This document shows, in pieces, positions 8,337 through 16,728 of a stretch of DNA of 64,000 bases. The stretch covers positions 62,001 through 126,000 of the forward strand of contig NZ_NFJT01000006.1 of the NCBI RefSeq assembly GCF_002160015.1, in the 5' to 3' direction. The translations under genes and the position numbers were made by a program. The notes under the pieces are model-generated. The model made no database searches and was not told the DNA's origin. It saw only the letters and a program-made list of their open reading frames with translations. How positions within the stretch are numbered: the stretch's first letter is position 1; each line of letters starts with the position of its first letter. Origin of the DNA: Anaerofilum sp. An201 (GTDB lineage: Bacteria; Bacillota; Clostridia; Oscillospirales; Ruminococcaceae).

Positions 8337-8933
8337 TCACAGGGTCTGCCTGGCCTGCTCTTTCATCTTGCGGCTGCCCAGGTGCACCAGGGGCAGCTTG
8401 CCTTCGGCGCAGATGGGGCACTCCTCGGGCAGATAGTTGGGCAGGTCCAGCTTCACGGCGCTGGCCAGGATGGGGATGGGGGAGGGGGCGTCGGCCTTGG
8501 TGCGGTCCACCACGCAGGTGATGCCGAGGCAGACGCCGCCGGCCTCCTCGATCACCCGCTTGGTCTCCAGGCTGGAGATGCCGGTGGTCACCACGTCCTC
8601 GGCGATGATGCACTTCTCGCCCGGCTGGATGGCAAAGCGCTTCAGGGTCATCACGTTGTCCACGCGCTCGGTGAAGATGGCGCGCTTGCCCAGCTGACGG
8701 CCCAGCTCGTAGGCGTAGACGATGCCGCCCATCGCCGGCCCGACGATGACGTCCACATCCACGTCCTTCAGCTTCTCGGCCACCACGGCCATCACTTCGG
8801 AGCATTTGTCGGGGTACTGCTGCAGAAACGCCATCTGGCAGTAGGCCGAGGAATGGCGGCCGGACGACAGCAGGAAATGGCCCTCCAGAAAGGCCTCGCA
8901 CTCTTTCAGCACTTCGATGGGATCACGATGCAT
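8337..8933 (-). CDS. pyrE: Orotate phosphoribosyltransferase
   Basis: 198 residues. It transfers the phosphoribosyl group of PRPP to orotate, giving OMP. The PRPP-binding signature is CIIAEDVVTTGISS near residue 108, and the flexible-loop region with KRAIFTERVDN is present. The C-terminus carries a short cysteine-containing tail (ECPICAEGKLPLVH) typical of clostridial-type PyrE. It follows pyrD in the operon with a 52-bp gap, and the RBS GGAGG is close to the ATG. Length and motifs are normal. Confidence 0.97.
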   Translation of the reverse strand: MHRDPIEVLKECEAFLEGHFLLSSGRHSSAYCQMAFLQQYPDKCSEVMAVVAEKLKDVDVDVIVGPAMGGIVYAYELGRQLGKRAIFTERVDNVMTLKRFAIQPGEKCIIAEDVVTTGISSLETKRVIEEAGGVCLGITCVVDRTKADAPSPIPILASAVKLDLPNYLPEECPICAEGKLPLVHLGSRKMKEQARQTL

Positions 8934-8985
8934 ACTATTTTCCTCCCTGTATTTTCTGTTTCTTTATGTCCAAACTGTACGCTCG

Positions 8986-9894
8986 TTACGGGCGGGCGCA
9001 GCCGCGGATCTCGTCCAGCGTTTTCACGCCGTTTTTGTCCATCCAGGCGGCGATCTCGTCGGTGATCTTCATGCAGACGGTGGGGTCGGAGAAGTTGGCG
9101 GTGCCCACCTGCACGGCGTGCGCGCCGGCCATGATGAACTCCAGCGCGTCGCGGCCGGTGGCGATGCCGCCCAGGCCGATCACCGGGATCTTCACCGCGC
9201 CGCAGGCCTGCCACACCATGCGCAGCGCGATGGGGCGGATGGCCGGGCCGGACAGCCCCGCAAACACGTTGTTGAACACCGGGCGGCGCTTTTCCAGATC
9301 GATGGCCATCGCCTGGAAGGTGTTCACCAGGCTCAGGGCGTCCGCGCCCGCTTCGGCGCAGGCGGCGGCCATGTCGGGGATGCTCTCGGCGTTGGGGCTG
9401 AGCTTGACGACCAGCGGCTTTCTGCACACCGCGCGCACCCGGCCGACCACCTCGCGGGCGCTTTCGGCCTTGACGCCGTAGGCGATGCCGCCGTGCTTGA
9501 CGTTGGGGCAGGAGATGTTCAGCTCGATGAAATCCACCGCCGTGTCGTTCAGAAGGCGCACGCCCTCCTCATAGTCCTCGATGCAGCCGCCGCCGAGGTT
9601 GGCAAAGATGGCGGTGCCGAGGGTCTGCATGTCGGGCAGCTCGTTCTCGATGAAGTGGCGCACGCCGGGGTTCTGCAGGCCGATCGAGTTGATGAGGCCG
9701 CTGGGGGTCTCCCACAGGCGCTCGCCCTCGTTGCCGGGCTTGCCGTGCAGGGTCAGGCCCTTGCTGCACACCCCGCCCAGACGGGCGCAGTCGATCATGT
9801 CGGCGTACTCCACGCCGTAGCCGAAGGTGCCGGACGCGCCGATCACCGGGCCGTTCAGGGTCTTGCCCAAAAAGTTCACCCGCAGGTCAGCCAT
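8986..9894 (-). CDS. pyrD: Dihydroorotate dehydrogenase class 1B, catalytic subunit
   Basis: 302 residues, a TIM-barrel FMN protein that oxidises dihydroorotate to orotate. It has the class 1 active-site motif NISCPNVKHGG with the catalytic cysteine near residue 133, the FMN/phosphate-binding region VIGLGGIATG, and GLQNPG. The adjacent pyrK overlaps its start by 8 bp, which marks it as the class 1B, NAD+-dependent heterotetramer rather than the fumarate- or quinone-linked forms. Confidence 0.97.
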   Translation of the reverse strand: MADLRVNFLGKTLNGPVIGASGTFGYGVEYADMIDCARLGGVCSKGLTLHGKPGNEGERLWETPSGLINSIGLQNPGVRHFIENELPDMQTLGTAIFANLGGGCIEDYEEGVRLLNDTAVDFIELNISCPNVKHGGIAYGVKAESAREVVGRVRAVCRKPLVVKLSPNAESIPDMAAACAEAGADALSLVNTFQAMAIDLEKRRPVFNNVFAGLSGPAIRPIALRMVWQACGAVKIPVIGLGGIATGRDALEFIMAGAHAVQVGTANFSDPTVCMKITDEIAAWMDKNGVKTLDEIRGCARP

Positions 9895-10654
9895 ACACGT
9901 CCTCTCCTTTCAGCACGGGGCCCTGCTTGCAGACGCTGATGGCCCCTTTTTTTCTGGAATGGCAGGTACAGCCCAGGCAGGCGCCGATGCCGCAGGCCAT
10001 CTTGTTCTCGAGGCTCACCAGGATCTCGGCGCCGGCTTCCAGCGCAAGCCCTGTGGCCGCCTTCATCATCGGGGTGGGGCCGCAGCAGCAGATGACGTCG
10101 TAGTCGGCGCTGTTGTAGAGCGCGGTCACCAGACCGTGGTGGCCGAAGCGGCCGCTGTCGGTGGCAACCGCCACACCGGAACAATACGGCTCGAAGGCGT
10201 CCAGACGGTACGGCTCGTCGCGGAACCCGCAGAACATCGCGGGTTTTTCGCCCGCCGCGGCCAGCTCTTTCGCCAGCTGCAGCAGCGGCGCGGTGCCGAT
10301 GCCGCCGCCCACCAGCGCCACCTTTTTGCCCAGCAGCTGGTCCACCGGCCAGCCGTTGCCGGCGGGGCCGGTCAGGTTCAGGGAGTCGCCCGGCCGCAGG
10401 GCGGCCAGCTTGCGGGTGCCCTCGCCGCGCACCTCGTACAGGAAGGTGACGACGCCCGCTTCGGCGTCCCACTCGTGCACGCTGATGGGGCGGGAGAGCA
10501 GCGGGGCCTCGTCGGAGCGCCAGCAGCGCAGCATGTAGAACTGCCCGGCCCTGGGGGCGTGCTCCCTGTCGGTCCACTCCACCTGCAGCAGGCGGATACC
10601 GGCGGTCACCTCGCGGTGGGCCAGAACTTTGCAATCACAGTTTTGCGCACGCAT
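9887..10654 (-). CDS. pyrK: Dihydroorotate dehydrogenase electron-transfer subunit
   Basis: 255 residues. It passes electrons from the PyrD FMN through a [2Fe-2S] cluster and FAD to NAD+. The N-terminal FAD-binding barrel carries RPIS near residue 55, then the NAD-binding segment VALVGGGIGTAPLLQLAKEL. The C-terminal iron-sulfur loop CGIGACLGCTC followed by a fourth Cys (VCKQGP) matches the Cx4Cx2Cx(n)C pattern. It overlaps pyrF by 20 bp upstream and pyrD by 8 bp downstream, indicating tight coupling. Confidence 0.97.
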   Translation of the reverse strand: MRAQNCDCKVLAHREVTAGIRLLQVEWTDREHAPRAGQFYMLRCWRSDEAPLLSRPISVHEWDAEAGVVTFLYEVRGEGTRKLAALRPGDSLNLTGPAGNGWPVDQLLGKKVALVGGGIGTAPLLQLAKELAAAGEKPAMFCGFRDEPYRLDAFEPYCSGVAVATDSGRFGHHGLVTALYNSADYDVICCCGPTPMMKAATGLALEAGAEILVSLENKMACGIGACLGCTCHSRKKGAISVCKQGPVLKGEDVYG

Positions 10655-11501
10655 CGGCGATCGCCCCCCTCATGGCCACACACTCGTTGTAGGCGGCCTC
10701 GTCGAAGGCCACGCCCGGCTGTTTCTTGTAGGCCAGCAGCACGCCGCGGCTGGAGTTCACCACGCCGCCGTTGCCCGCGGTCAGGTACTGGGCGATGTCG
10801 GTGGCGGTGCCGCCCTGCGCGCCGTAGCCGGGGATGAGGAAGAAGCTGTCCTTGTAGCGGGCGCGGATCTCGCTGGCCTCCTCGATGTGGGTGCCGCCGA
10901 TCACCATGCCCACGCTGGAATAGCCGCGCTCGCCGATGCACTCCTTGCCCAGCGCGTTCAGCTTGTCGCCCACCATGTCGTAGACGTGGCGGCCGTCGGC
11001 CAGCTTCTCATACTCGAAGTCCTTCGCGCCGGGGTTGGAGGTGCGCACCAGCACGAACACGCCTTTGCCGCCCTCCTTCACAAAGGGCATGTAGGGCTGG
11101 ATGGAATCCAGGCCCATGTAGGGGGCCAGGGTGACGAAATCGGCCTCGAAGTCGCCGGTGAAGTGGCCGCGGGCGTACATCTCGGCGGTCTTGGCGATGT
11201 CGCCGCGCTTGATGTCGGCGATCACGGGGATGCCGGCCTCGCGCACCATGCGCAGGGTCTCGGCGTAGGCGCGCAGGCCGTCCAGGCCCAGCGCCTCGTA
11301 GTAGGCCACCTGCACCTTGTAGCAGCCGGCGTCCGACTTGGTGGCCTCCAGCACGGCGCGGTTGAAGCGCACGATGTTCTCACCGGCGGTCAGCTCGGAC
11401 TTCACAAAATCGGCGGGCAGATAGCTGAAATCGGTGTCCAGGCCCACGCACACCGGGCCGCGGGCGGCCACTGCGTCGAACAGTTTGTCCATGTTGGTCA
11501 T
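10635..11501 (-). CDS. pyrF: Orotidine-5'-phosphate decarboxylase (type 2)
   Basis: 288 residues from the ATG at 11501, preceded by GGAGG at 8 bases; the longer open frame upstream has no RBS. It decarboxylates OMP to UMP. The catalytic motif VIADIKRGDIAKTAEMYA (near residue 88) with its D-K-x-x-D core and the longer chain identify the PyrF type 2 family. The phosphate-binding end (SSRGV) is present. It is the first gene of the pyrF-K-D-E-carA-carB transcript. Confidence 0.96.
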   Translation of the reverse strand: MTNMDKLFDAVAARGPVCVGLDTDFSYLPADFVKSELTAGENIVRFNRAVLEATKSDAGCYKVQVAYYEALGLDGLRAYAETLRMVREAGIPVIADIKRGDIAKTAEMYARGHFTGDFEADFVTLAPYMGLDSIQPYMPFVKEGGKGVFVLVRTSNPGAKDFEYEKLADGRHVYDMVGDKLNALGKECIGERGYSSVGMVIGGTHIEEASEIRARYKDSFFLIPGYGAQGGTATDIAQYLTAGNGGVVNSSRGVLLAYKKQPGVAFDEAAYNECVAMRGAIADACAKL

Positions 11502-11553
11502 GATTCGGTTTCCTCCGTCAGTCAGTTTTGGCCGGCAGGCCATTCGTGATTGT

Positions 11554-11582
11554 ATTATACCATGAAAGCGGGATGTTTTACA
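11554..11582 (-). promoter_or_regulatory. Promoter of the pyrF-carB operon
   Basis: On the minus strand an extended -10 (TGG TATAAT, -10 at 11554-11559) lies 17 bp from a weak -35 (TGTAAA, 11577-11582), about 50 nt before pyrF. No terminator or leader ORF is visible in this short leader. Confidence 0.65.
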
Positions 11583-11658
11583 GGGATCGCGGCCGTTTTG
11601 GCGCGCAGGGAGCCTTGGATTCGGCCGCACCTGCCTGCGGCAGAGCGGGGAACCCCGT

Positions 11659-11774
11659 CGGCTTCCCCCTGGGGGGAAGCTGGCGCGGATGCGCCTGATG
11701 AGGGGAGGGCCTCCGCCGACGCAGTGCTTCCGGGGCAGCTCCGACCTCATCCGCCCCCTTCCTCAGGGAAAGGC
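11659..11774. repeat. Dispersed hairpin repeat, copy 1 (module A forward, module B reverse)
   Basis: Module A (11659-11707) has GGCTTCCCCCTGGGGGGAAGC, a variable small hairpin and TGATGAGGGG. Module B in reverse (11740-11774) has CCGACCTCATCCGCC and a degenerate CCTTCCTCAGGGAAAGG hairpin. It lies between pyrC and the pyrF promoter. Confidence 0.8.
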
Positions 11775-11776
11775 GT

Positions 11777-12952
11777 TCACAGGTCCCGGTGGGTCACCTT
11801 GCCGCCGCACACCGTCAGGCACACCCTGCCGTACAGCTGCACCCCGTCGAAGGGGGTGTTGCGGCTCTTGCTGTGCAGATTGGCGGCGTCCACCGTCCAG
11901 GGATGTTCCAGGTCCACCAGCACAAGGTCGGCGTCGAAGCCGGGGCGGATCTCCCCCTTCTTCTCCAGGCCCAGGATGGCGGCCGGCATCCGGCTCATCA
12001 GATTCTCCAGCAGCGGCAGCGGCAGCCCCTCCTGCAGGCACAGCTTGGTGTAGCAGACGCCGAACGCCGTCTCGCTGCCCACCATGCCGGCCATGCCGTT
12101 CGCCTTGTCCTCGGCGGAATGGGGGGCGTGGTCGGTGGCGATGGCGTCCACATAGCCGCTCTTGATCGCCTGCACCAGCGCGGCCACGTCCTCGGCGGCG
12201 CGGATGGGCGGGTTGACCTTGTAGTCGAGATCGTGGAACCACAGGTGGTGCGGGGTCACCTCGCAGGTGACGTTCACGCCCCTGGCCTTCGCCTCGCTGA
12301 TGGCCAGGATGGCCTCTTTGGTGCTCACGTGGCACATGTGCAGCCGGGTGCCGTAGTATTCGCACAGGTGCAGATTGCGCACCGTCTCGATGTTCTCGGC
12401 CAGGCGGTAGTCCCACGGGGAGATGTCCATGTCCTCGGCGTGGCTCATCAGGGTGATGCCCTTTTCGCGGCAGATGGCGAAGGCGCGCGCCATCACTTCG
12501 CTGCTCTGCACGCCCTTGCCGTCCTCGGTGATGAATTTGATGTCGTCCGGCAGCTCCAGCAGGCGCGCCACGCTGTGGCCGTCGAAGTTCTCGGTGATGC
12601 TGACGGTCTGATTGGCGCCGCACAGGCCCACCTCGCGGGCCTTGTCCATCACGGCGCGCGCCTGTTCGGCAGAGGAGCAGACCGGCTTTGTGTTGGGCAT
12701 CAGGTTCACAAAGGTGTACCCGCCCGCGGCGGCCGCCCGGGAACCGGTGGCGATGTCCTCCTTATACTCGAAGCCGGGGGTGCGCCAGTGGCAGTGCAGG
12801 TCCACGAAGCCGGGCAGCAGGGTGCGGCCGGCGGCGTCGATCACCTCGGGGTCGCCGATGGTCAGGTTCTGGCCGATGGCCCGGATGCTGCCCTCGTACA
12901 CCCACACGTCGGCGGGGGTGCCGTCGGACAAAAAGGCGTTTTTGATCAGCAT
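11777..12952 (-). CDS. pyrC: Dihydroorotase
   Basis: 391 residues, class I amidohydrolase that closes carbamoyl aspartate to dihydroorotate. The metal-binding HCHWRTPG near residue 52 corresponds to the HxHxRxPG motif, with Cys-Trp in place of the more usual Val-Leu. A further metal-site His lies in MCHVSTKEAI, and the Asp motif is DAIATDHAPH near residue 300. The start ATG at 12952 has AAAAGGAG upstream. It follows pyrB after 14 bp, so pyrB and pyrC form one transcript controlled by the pyrB leader. Confidence 0.96.
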   Translation of the reverse strand: MLIKNAFLSDGTPADVWVYEGSIRAIGQNLTIGDPEVIDAAGRTLLPGFVDLHCHWRTPGFEYKEDIATGSRAAAAGGYTFVNLMPNTKPVCSSAEQARAVMDKAREVGLCGANQTVSITENFDGHSVARLLELPDDIKFITEDGKGVQSSEVMARAFAICREKGITLMSHAEDMDISPWDYRLAENIETVRNLHLCEYYGTRLHMCHVSTKEAILAISEAKARGVNVTCEVTPHHLWFHDLDYKVNPPIRAAEDVAALVQAIKSGYVDAIATDHAPHSAEDKANGMAGMVGSETAFGVCYTKLCLQEGLPLPLLENLMSRMPAAILGLEKKGEIRPGFDADLVLVDLEHPWTVDAANLHSKSRNTPFDGVQLYGRVCLTVCGGKVTHRDL

Positions 12953-12966
12953 GGCAAGCTCTCCTT

Positions 12967-14043
12967 TTACTCCTCGATGTGTACGGTGTAGTCGCAGTAG
13001 AGGCAGCGGTATTCGTTCGGGGCGATCTCCATCATCTGCTGCGGCTCATTCTCCAGGTTGCAGATGCAGCGCGGGTTCTTGCAGTGGTATTTGGTGGGGG
13101 TCAGGCGGGTCTGCTTGGGCTGGTAGCCCACCTCCAGCAGCTTCAGGATCAGGGCCATGCGGATGAACATGCCGTAGCGGGCCTGGCGGAAGTAGCGGGC
13201 GCGGGGGTCGTAGTCCACCTCGCGGCTGATCTCCTTCACGCGGGGCAGCGGATGCATGACGATCATGTTCTCCCGGGCCAGCTTCATCTTCTCGCCGTCC
13301 AGCACATAGAAGTCCTTCAGGCGCTCATACTCGGATTCGTCCGAGAAGCGCTCGCGCTGGATACGGGTCATATACAGCACGTCGCAGTCGGCGATGGCGT
13401 CCTCGATCTTCTCCACCTCGGTGAAATCCACCTTGTTGTCCTTCATGAACTGGCGCAGATAGCGCGGCACTCGCAGCTCCTCCGGGCTGATGAGGATGAA
13501 GCGCACGTTCTCGTAGCGGCTCATGGCCTGGATGAGGCTGTGCACCGTGCGGCCGAATTTCAAATCGCCGCAGATGGCCACCGTCAGGTCGCTGGTGCGG
13601 CCGAACACGGTGTGCATGGTGTACAGGTCGGTGAGGGTCTGGGTGGGGTGGTTGTGGCCGCCGTCGCCCGCGTTGATGACCGGGATGTCGCTGTAAAGGC
13701 TGGCCACCTTGGGCGCGCCCTCGTAGGGGTGGCGCATGACGATGATGTCGGCGTAGGCGCTGAGCATGCGGGCGGTGTCGGCCACCGTCTCGCCCTTGGT
13801 CACGCTGGAGGAGCCGGGGTCGGAGAAGCCCACCACGCGGCCGCCCAGCCGGTTCATGGCCGACGCGAAGGACAGCCGGGTGCGGGTGCTGGGCTCGTAG
13901 AACAGAGTGCCCATCAGCTTGCCCTCGCAGGCGTTGATGTACAGGCCGGGACGGTTCTTGATGTCGTCGGCCAGGGTGAACAGCTCCTCGATCTCTTCCA
14001 CCGAAAGATCCTGCGGCTCGATCAGAGAATGGGTTTTCAGCAC
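12967..14043 (-). CDS. pyrB: Aspartate carbamoyltransferase with C-terminal PyrI-type zinc ribbon
   Basis: 358 residues from the GTG at 14043 (AAGGAG 11 bases upstream). It joins carbamoyl phosphate and aspartate. Residues 1-310 are a normal catalytic chain: carbamoyl-phosphate motif [12 protein letters not shown], then [10 protein letters not shown]. The last 40 residues add four cysteines spaced C321-x4-C326-x20-C347-x2-C350, with an extra C328. The CX4C...CX2C spacing matches the zinc domain of the regulatory chain PyrI (C-x4-C-x23-C-x2-C in E. coli). The nucleotide-binding allosteric domain that precedes the zinc domain in PyrI is absent and no pyrI gene is in the window. The enzyme call is firm; the zinc function is inferred from spacing. 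Confidence 0.95.
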   Translation of the reverse strand: MLKTHSLIEPQDLSVEEIEELFTLADDIKNRPGLYINACEGKLMGTLFYEPSTRTRLSFASAMNRLGGRVVGFSDPGSSSVTKGETVADTARMLSAYADIIVMRHPYEGAPKVASLYSDIPVINAGDGGHNHPTQTLTDLYTMHTVFGRTSDLTVAICGDLKFGRTVHSLIQAMSRYENVRFILISPEELRVPRYLRQFMKDNKVDFTEVEKIEDAIADCDVLYMTRIQRERFSDESEYERLKDFYVLDGEKMKLARENMIVMHPLPRVKEISREVDYDPRARYFRQARYGMFIRMALILKLLEVGYQPKQTRLTPTKYHCKNPRCICNLENEPQQMMEIAPNEYRCLYCDYTVHIEE

Positions 14044-14088
14044 GATACAGCACACTCCTTTTCTGTTGGGCGCTTTCCGCGTTTGGGC

Positions 14089-14118
14089 AAAAAAAAACTT
14101 TTCCCCGAAAGGAAAAGT
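14089..14118 (-). terminator. Attenuator terminator of pyrBC
   Basis: On the minus strand ACTTTTCC - six-base loop - GGAAAAGT is followed by eight more T. It lies 45 nt before the pyrB start, and its first base is the last base of the leader ORF stop codon. It is expected to terminate most transcripts unless a ribosome covers its 5' arm. Confidence 0.85.
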
Positions 14119-14186
14119 CAAAACGCCAAAGGCGGGGCAAGCGGCCCCTGCGGCGCAAAAGAAAAGAAGGAGGAAGCACTGCGCAT
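14118..14186 (-). CDS. Candidate pyrB leader peptide (22 residues)
   Basis: A short ORF with ATG at 14184-14186 and AAGGAGG 10 bases upstream. It encodes 22 residues beginning [13 protein letters not shown] and ends with TGA at the first base of the attenuator hairpin. Codons 5-10 are very pyrimidine-rich (RNA CUUCUUUUCUUUU), a plausible UTP-sensitive pausing tract. The layout matches the E. coli pyrBI leader, where ribosomes following a slowed polymerase prevent terminator formation at low UTP. Other frames are also open here, but this one has the best RBS spacing. The peptide itself is probably not functional. Confidence 0.6.
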   Translation of the reverse strand: MRSASSFFSFAPQGPLAPPLAF

Positions 14187-14204
14187 ATCACGTGTTCCTC
14201 CTTC
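14166..14204 (-). promoter_or_regulatory. Leader hairpin sequestering the leader-ORF ribosome binding site
   Basis: Ten-base arms GAAGGAGGAA (14195-14204, minus strand) and TTCCTCCTTC (14166-14175) pair perfectly, extended by CAC/GTG, and are followed by TTTTCTTTT. The 5' arm is the leader RBS. It could act as a first terminator or hold the RBS closed. Confidence 0.65.
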
Positions 14205-14220
14205 CCCGTAGTTTCAAGTT

Positions 14221-14250
14221 ATTGTATCACGCCGGGCGCGGGATTGTCAA
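14221..14250 (-). promoter_or_regulatory. Sigma-A promoter of pyrBC
   Basis: The -35 TTGACA (14245-14250) and -10 TACAAT (14221-14226) are separated by 18 bp, near-consensus. Transcription would start around 14214, immediately upstream of the leader hairpin. Confidence 0.85.
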
Positions 14251-14305
14251 ACCGAACTTTTGCGCGGTTTTTCGGGCGTTTCCGTTCAGGTTGCACAAAC
14301 CCCGC

Positions 14306-15235
14306 TCACACCAGCACCAGCAGCAGCGCCACCAGCAGCGCCAGCAGCACGAAGGCGCCCATGCCCCAGGTGAACAGGGCGGCGCGCACCGGGTGCGGGG
14401 GCAGCGCGCAGGGCGGCAGCGAGAAACCGCCGCGCCGTATTTCCAGCGCCAGCAGCACCAGGCCCGCCGCGATGCACACCAGCACGAACAGGCCCAGCAG
14501 CGTGGCCCCCGCCACGCTGGAAGCCAGGTACATCGCCGCCACCGTGCCCATCAGGTTGATGCAGAAGTGCACTGCCATGCACAGCGCGATCTTGCCGGTG
14601 CGCAGGTAGAGGTAGGCCAGCAGCACGCCCAGCGCGAAGGCGTAGAAGATCTGGTAGAGGTTGCCGTGGAACAGCGCAAAGCACGCCGCCGACACCACCA
14701 CATACACCCTGGCGCCCAGGCCGGCCGTCAGGCGGTACATCCCGGCGCGGAACACCAGCTCCTCGCACACGGCCGGCACCACGCACAGCATCAGCACGTT
14801 CAGCAGGGGGTTGCCGGCGCTGGCGGCCGTCTGCAGCGGGTTGGTGACCGAAGCGCCCTTCAGCCAGGTGACCAGCTGCATCAGCATCAGCGTGAGGAAG
14901 TTCGCCAGGTACATCACGCAGAAGCCCATCACCAGCGTGCGGAGAGTGAGAGCGAGACCGCCCTTGTCCCGCAGCGGGGGCGCGCAGCGCGGCAGGCGGC
15001 GCACCACCAGAAAGGCCAGCGGCAGGCCGATGCCGTAGAGCCCCAGGTCGGTGATGAGGAACAGCGCCAGCGCGGTGGCGGCGAAATCGGGCGCCAGCAG
15101 CCGCAGCACGAAGGCCACCAGGATCTGGCCCAGCTGTCCGGCGGCGAAAAAGACAGCCATGCCCCAGCCCACCCGGCTGAGCGTTTTGCGGTAGTCCGGC
15201 GCGGCCGGAGCCGACGGGGAAAACAATTCTGTCAT
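14306..15235 (-). CDS. CPBP family intramembrane metalloprotease
   Basis: 309 residues from the ATG at 15235 (AAGGAGGG upstream). About eight hydrophobic helices are visible. The Abi/CAAX-protease-and-bacteriocin-processing motifs are present: CEELVFRAGMYR (EExxxR, near residue 158), FALFHGNLYQI (FxxxH) and MAVHFCINL. Family members are membrane-embedded glutamic-type proteases; the bacterial substrate is usually unknown. It is monocistronic and just upstream of the pyrB promoter in the same direction. A link with the peptide cassettes 22 kb away cannot be supported. Confidence 0.88.
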   Translation of the reverse strand: MTELFSPSAPAAPDYRKTLSRVGWGMAVFFAAGQLGQILVAFVLRLLAPDFAATALALFLITDLGLYGIGLPLAFLVVRRLPRCAPPLRDKGGLALTLRTLVMGFCVMYLANFLTLMLMQLVTWLKGASVTNPLQTAASAGNPLLNVLMLCVVPAVCEELVFRAGMYRLTAGLGARVYVVVSAACFALFHGNLYQIFYAFALGVLLAYLYLRTGKIALCMAVHFCINLMGTVAAMYLASSVAGATLLGLFVLVCIAAGLVLLALEIRRGGFSLPPCALPPHPVRAALFTWGMGAFVLLALLVALLLVLV

Positions 15236-15296
15236 AGCGGGAAACTCCCTCCTTTTCGATGGATGGTACAGCGCCGGCCGGGCGCACAGGCGGCGG

Positions 15297-15336
15297 CCGG
15301 GGATCACAGTTTCATCATACCATCCCCGGCCGGGCC
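15297..15336 (-). promoter_or_regulatory. Extended -10 promoter within GC palindrome
   Basis: On the minus strand TGG TATGAT (-10 at 15314-15319) lies about 80 nt before the CPBP gene. It sits in the loop of a 10-bp inverted repeat (GGCCGGGGAT / ATCCCCGGCC). No good -35 is visible, and the hairpin may equally end the upstream ABC operon. Confidence 0.4.
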
Positions 15337-15338
15337 GG

Positions 15339-16070
15339 TCAATCTTCTTTTACGTCCACCCGCAGCGCGCAGCGCACCGCCAGCAACAGCAGCACCACCA
15401 GCAGCGCTGCGGCCGCCCCCAGCTTGGGAGCCAGGCCCACCGTCTGCATCCACAGTGCCACCGGCCGCACCAGGATCGCCAGGCGGCTGGATCCGTTCGG
15501 GTCGAAGAAGGGCACGATGGCGGTGGGGATCACCCATGCAAAGGCGAGGACTCCCCACAGCACATACAGACCGCGCCGCCCGAACAGCAGCGGCAGCGAG
15601 CCAACCAGCATCGAGACCAGCGGCAGCACCAGCACCCCCAGCGGCAGCACATACCACCACCGCAGCAGCTCCCCGGCCACTTCGCCCGCCTCCGCAAAGG
15701 CGGAGCGGTAGATCAGCCCCTGCGCCAGGACATCCAGCCCGAACATGACCAGCGCCGCGGCCACCAGCAGCAGGCATTCCACGACCCCCACCACATACAG
15801 TCCCGCCAGCATCTGGCGGCGGGTGCGGCCCATGCGCACCCCCATCGGGAAGCTGACCGCCAACTGCACGGCGAGGAAGATCGCGACCAGGGCCGTGCCC
15901 ACGAACAGGGCGAACGCCGACCCCAGCGGCGCAAACCCGTCGATCGCTCCGCTGTACCACAGGCCGCCATAGACCAGCATGGCAAACACCAGGCTCAGCC
16001 CGCTGCTGAGGGCCACGGTCTGCCAGATGGTGTCCCATTCGGCGCAGATGGTTTTGTATATGTCTTTCAT
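15339..16070 (-). CDS. ABC-transporter membrane protein of the YtrA-type operon (permease 2)
   Basis: 243 residues from the ATG at 16070 (GGAAGGAGG upstream). Six hydrophobic segments are visible, with a MGVRMGRTRRQMLAGL loop between helices 2 and 3, a feature shared by integral ABC-2-like subunits of GntR-linked exporters. It ends with a short charged tail (RVDVKED). It is the last gene of the GntR-ATPase-permease-permease operon and follows the first permease after 22 bp. Substrate unknown; in Bacillus the comparable ytr operon responds to cell-wall-active peptide antibiotics. Confidence 0.7.
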   Translation of the reverse strand: MKDIYKTICAEWDTIWQTVALSSGLSLVFAMLVYGGLWYSGAIDGFAPLGSAFALFVGTALVAIFLAVQLAVSFPMGVRMGRTRRQMLAGLYVVGVVECLLLVAAALVMFGLDVLAQGLIYRSAFAEAGEVAGELLRWWYVLPLGVLVLPLVSMLVGSLPLLFGRRGLYVLWGVLAFAWVIPTAIVPFFDPNGSSRLAILVRPVALWMQTVGLAPKLGAAAALLVVLLLLAVRCALRVDVKED

Positions 16071-16092
16071 CTTGTCTGCCTCCTTCCCGTAT

Positions 16093-16728
16093 TCATGCCT
16101 CGGCCCGGCGCAGCAGCGCCCAGCTTCCCGCCGTACACACCGCGCCCAGCACCAGCTGGGCCACGGCCATGCCCGCGCCGCCGCGCAAAATCGCCTGCAG
16201 CAGATGGGCCAGCACCATATTTCCGTTGGCCGCCATCGCCACCGACATGCCCAGCACGCCGCCGCCCACCGCGCACAGCAGCACAAACAGCCACATCGCC
16301 TTCTGGCCGAAGCGCAGGCAGATGGCGCCGAACAGTTCGCCCATGCAGGCAACTGCCAGCCCGGTGCACAGCGAGAGGGAGAACCGGAAGCCGACGCCCC
16401 CCTCGCCCAGCGCGTTCAGCGCCCACAGCCCGGCCGGCAGGAACAGCGCTCCCGCCAGCTTGACCAGCTGGGCGGCTGCGAAAAAGCCCCGCCGGGTGGC
16501 GCCGAAGCTCAGCGCGATGGGGAACAGCCCCGTGATGAGGGTCATGGGCAGCATCAGCGCCAGCATCGGCCCCAGGGCCGACTGGATGCCGGACAGCATC
16601 CCGCCGCCGAAATCGTCCCCCGGCGCCAGCAGGAAATACACCGCCGCCAGCATCACCGCCATCACCGCCGCAAAGGAAACCAGCTGGATGGCCAGCCAGC
16701 GCAGCACGAATGCATTACTTCGTTTCAT
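16093..16728 (-). CDS. ABC-transporter membrane protein of the YtrA-type operon (permease 1)
   Basis: 211 residues, with six predicted transmembrane segments. SFGATRRGFFAAAQLVK between helices 2 and 3 parallels the MGRTRRQMLAG loop of the next gene, so the two are probably paralogous halves of one channel. The RBS AAGGAGGAGG lies within the end of the ATPase gene and the start overlaps it by 14 bp. No enzymatic motif is present. It probably pairs with the ATPase encoded at 16715-17617. Confidence 0.7.
   Translation of the reverse strand: MKRSNAFVLRWLAIQLVSFAAVMAVMLAAVYFLLAPGDDFGGGMLSGIQSALGPMLALMLPMTLITGLFPIALSFGATRRGFFAAAQLVKLAGALFLPAGLWALNALGEGGVGFRFSLSLCTGLAVACMGELFGAICLRFGQKAMWLFVLLCAVGGGVLGMSVAMAANGNMVLAHLLQAILRGGAGMAVAQLVLGAVCTAGSWALLRRAEA

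Noticed and set aside
7150-8901. 583-codon reading of carA extending through pyrE
   Set aside because: The extra N-terminal part is the pyrE gene in another frame; carA has its own ATG with RBS at 8238.
14089-14204. PyrR-type attenuator in the pyrB leader
   Set aside because: No PyrR-binding consensus or antiterminator/anti-antiterminator set was recognised; a leader ORF ending at the terminator explains the layout better.
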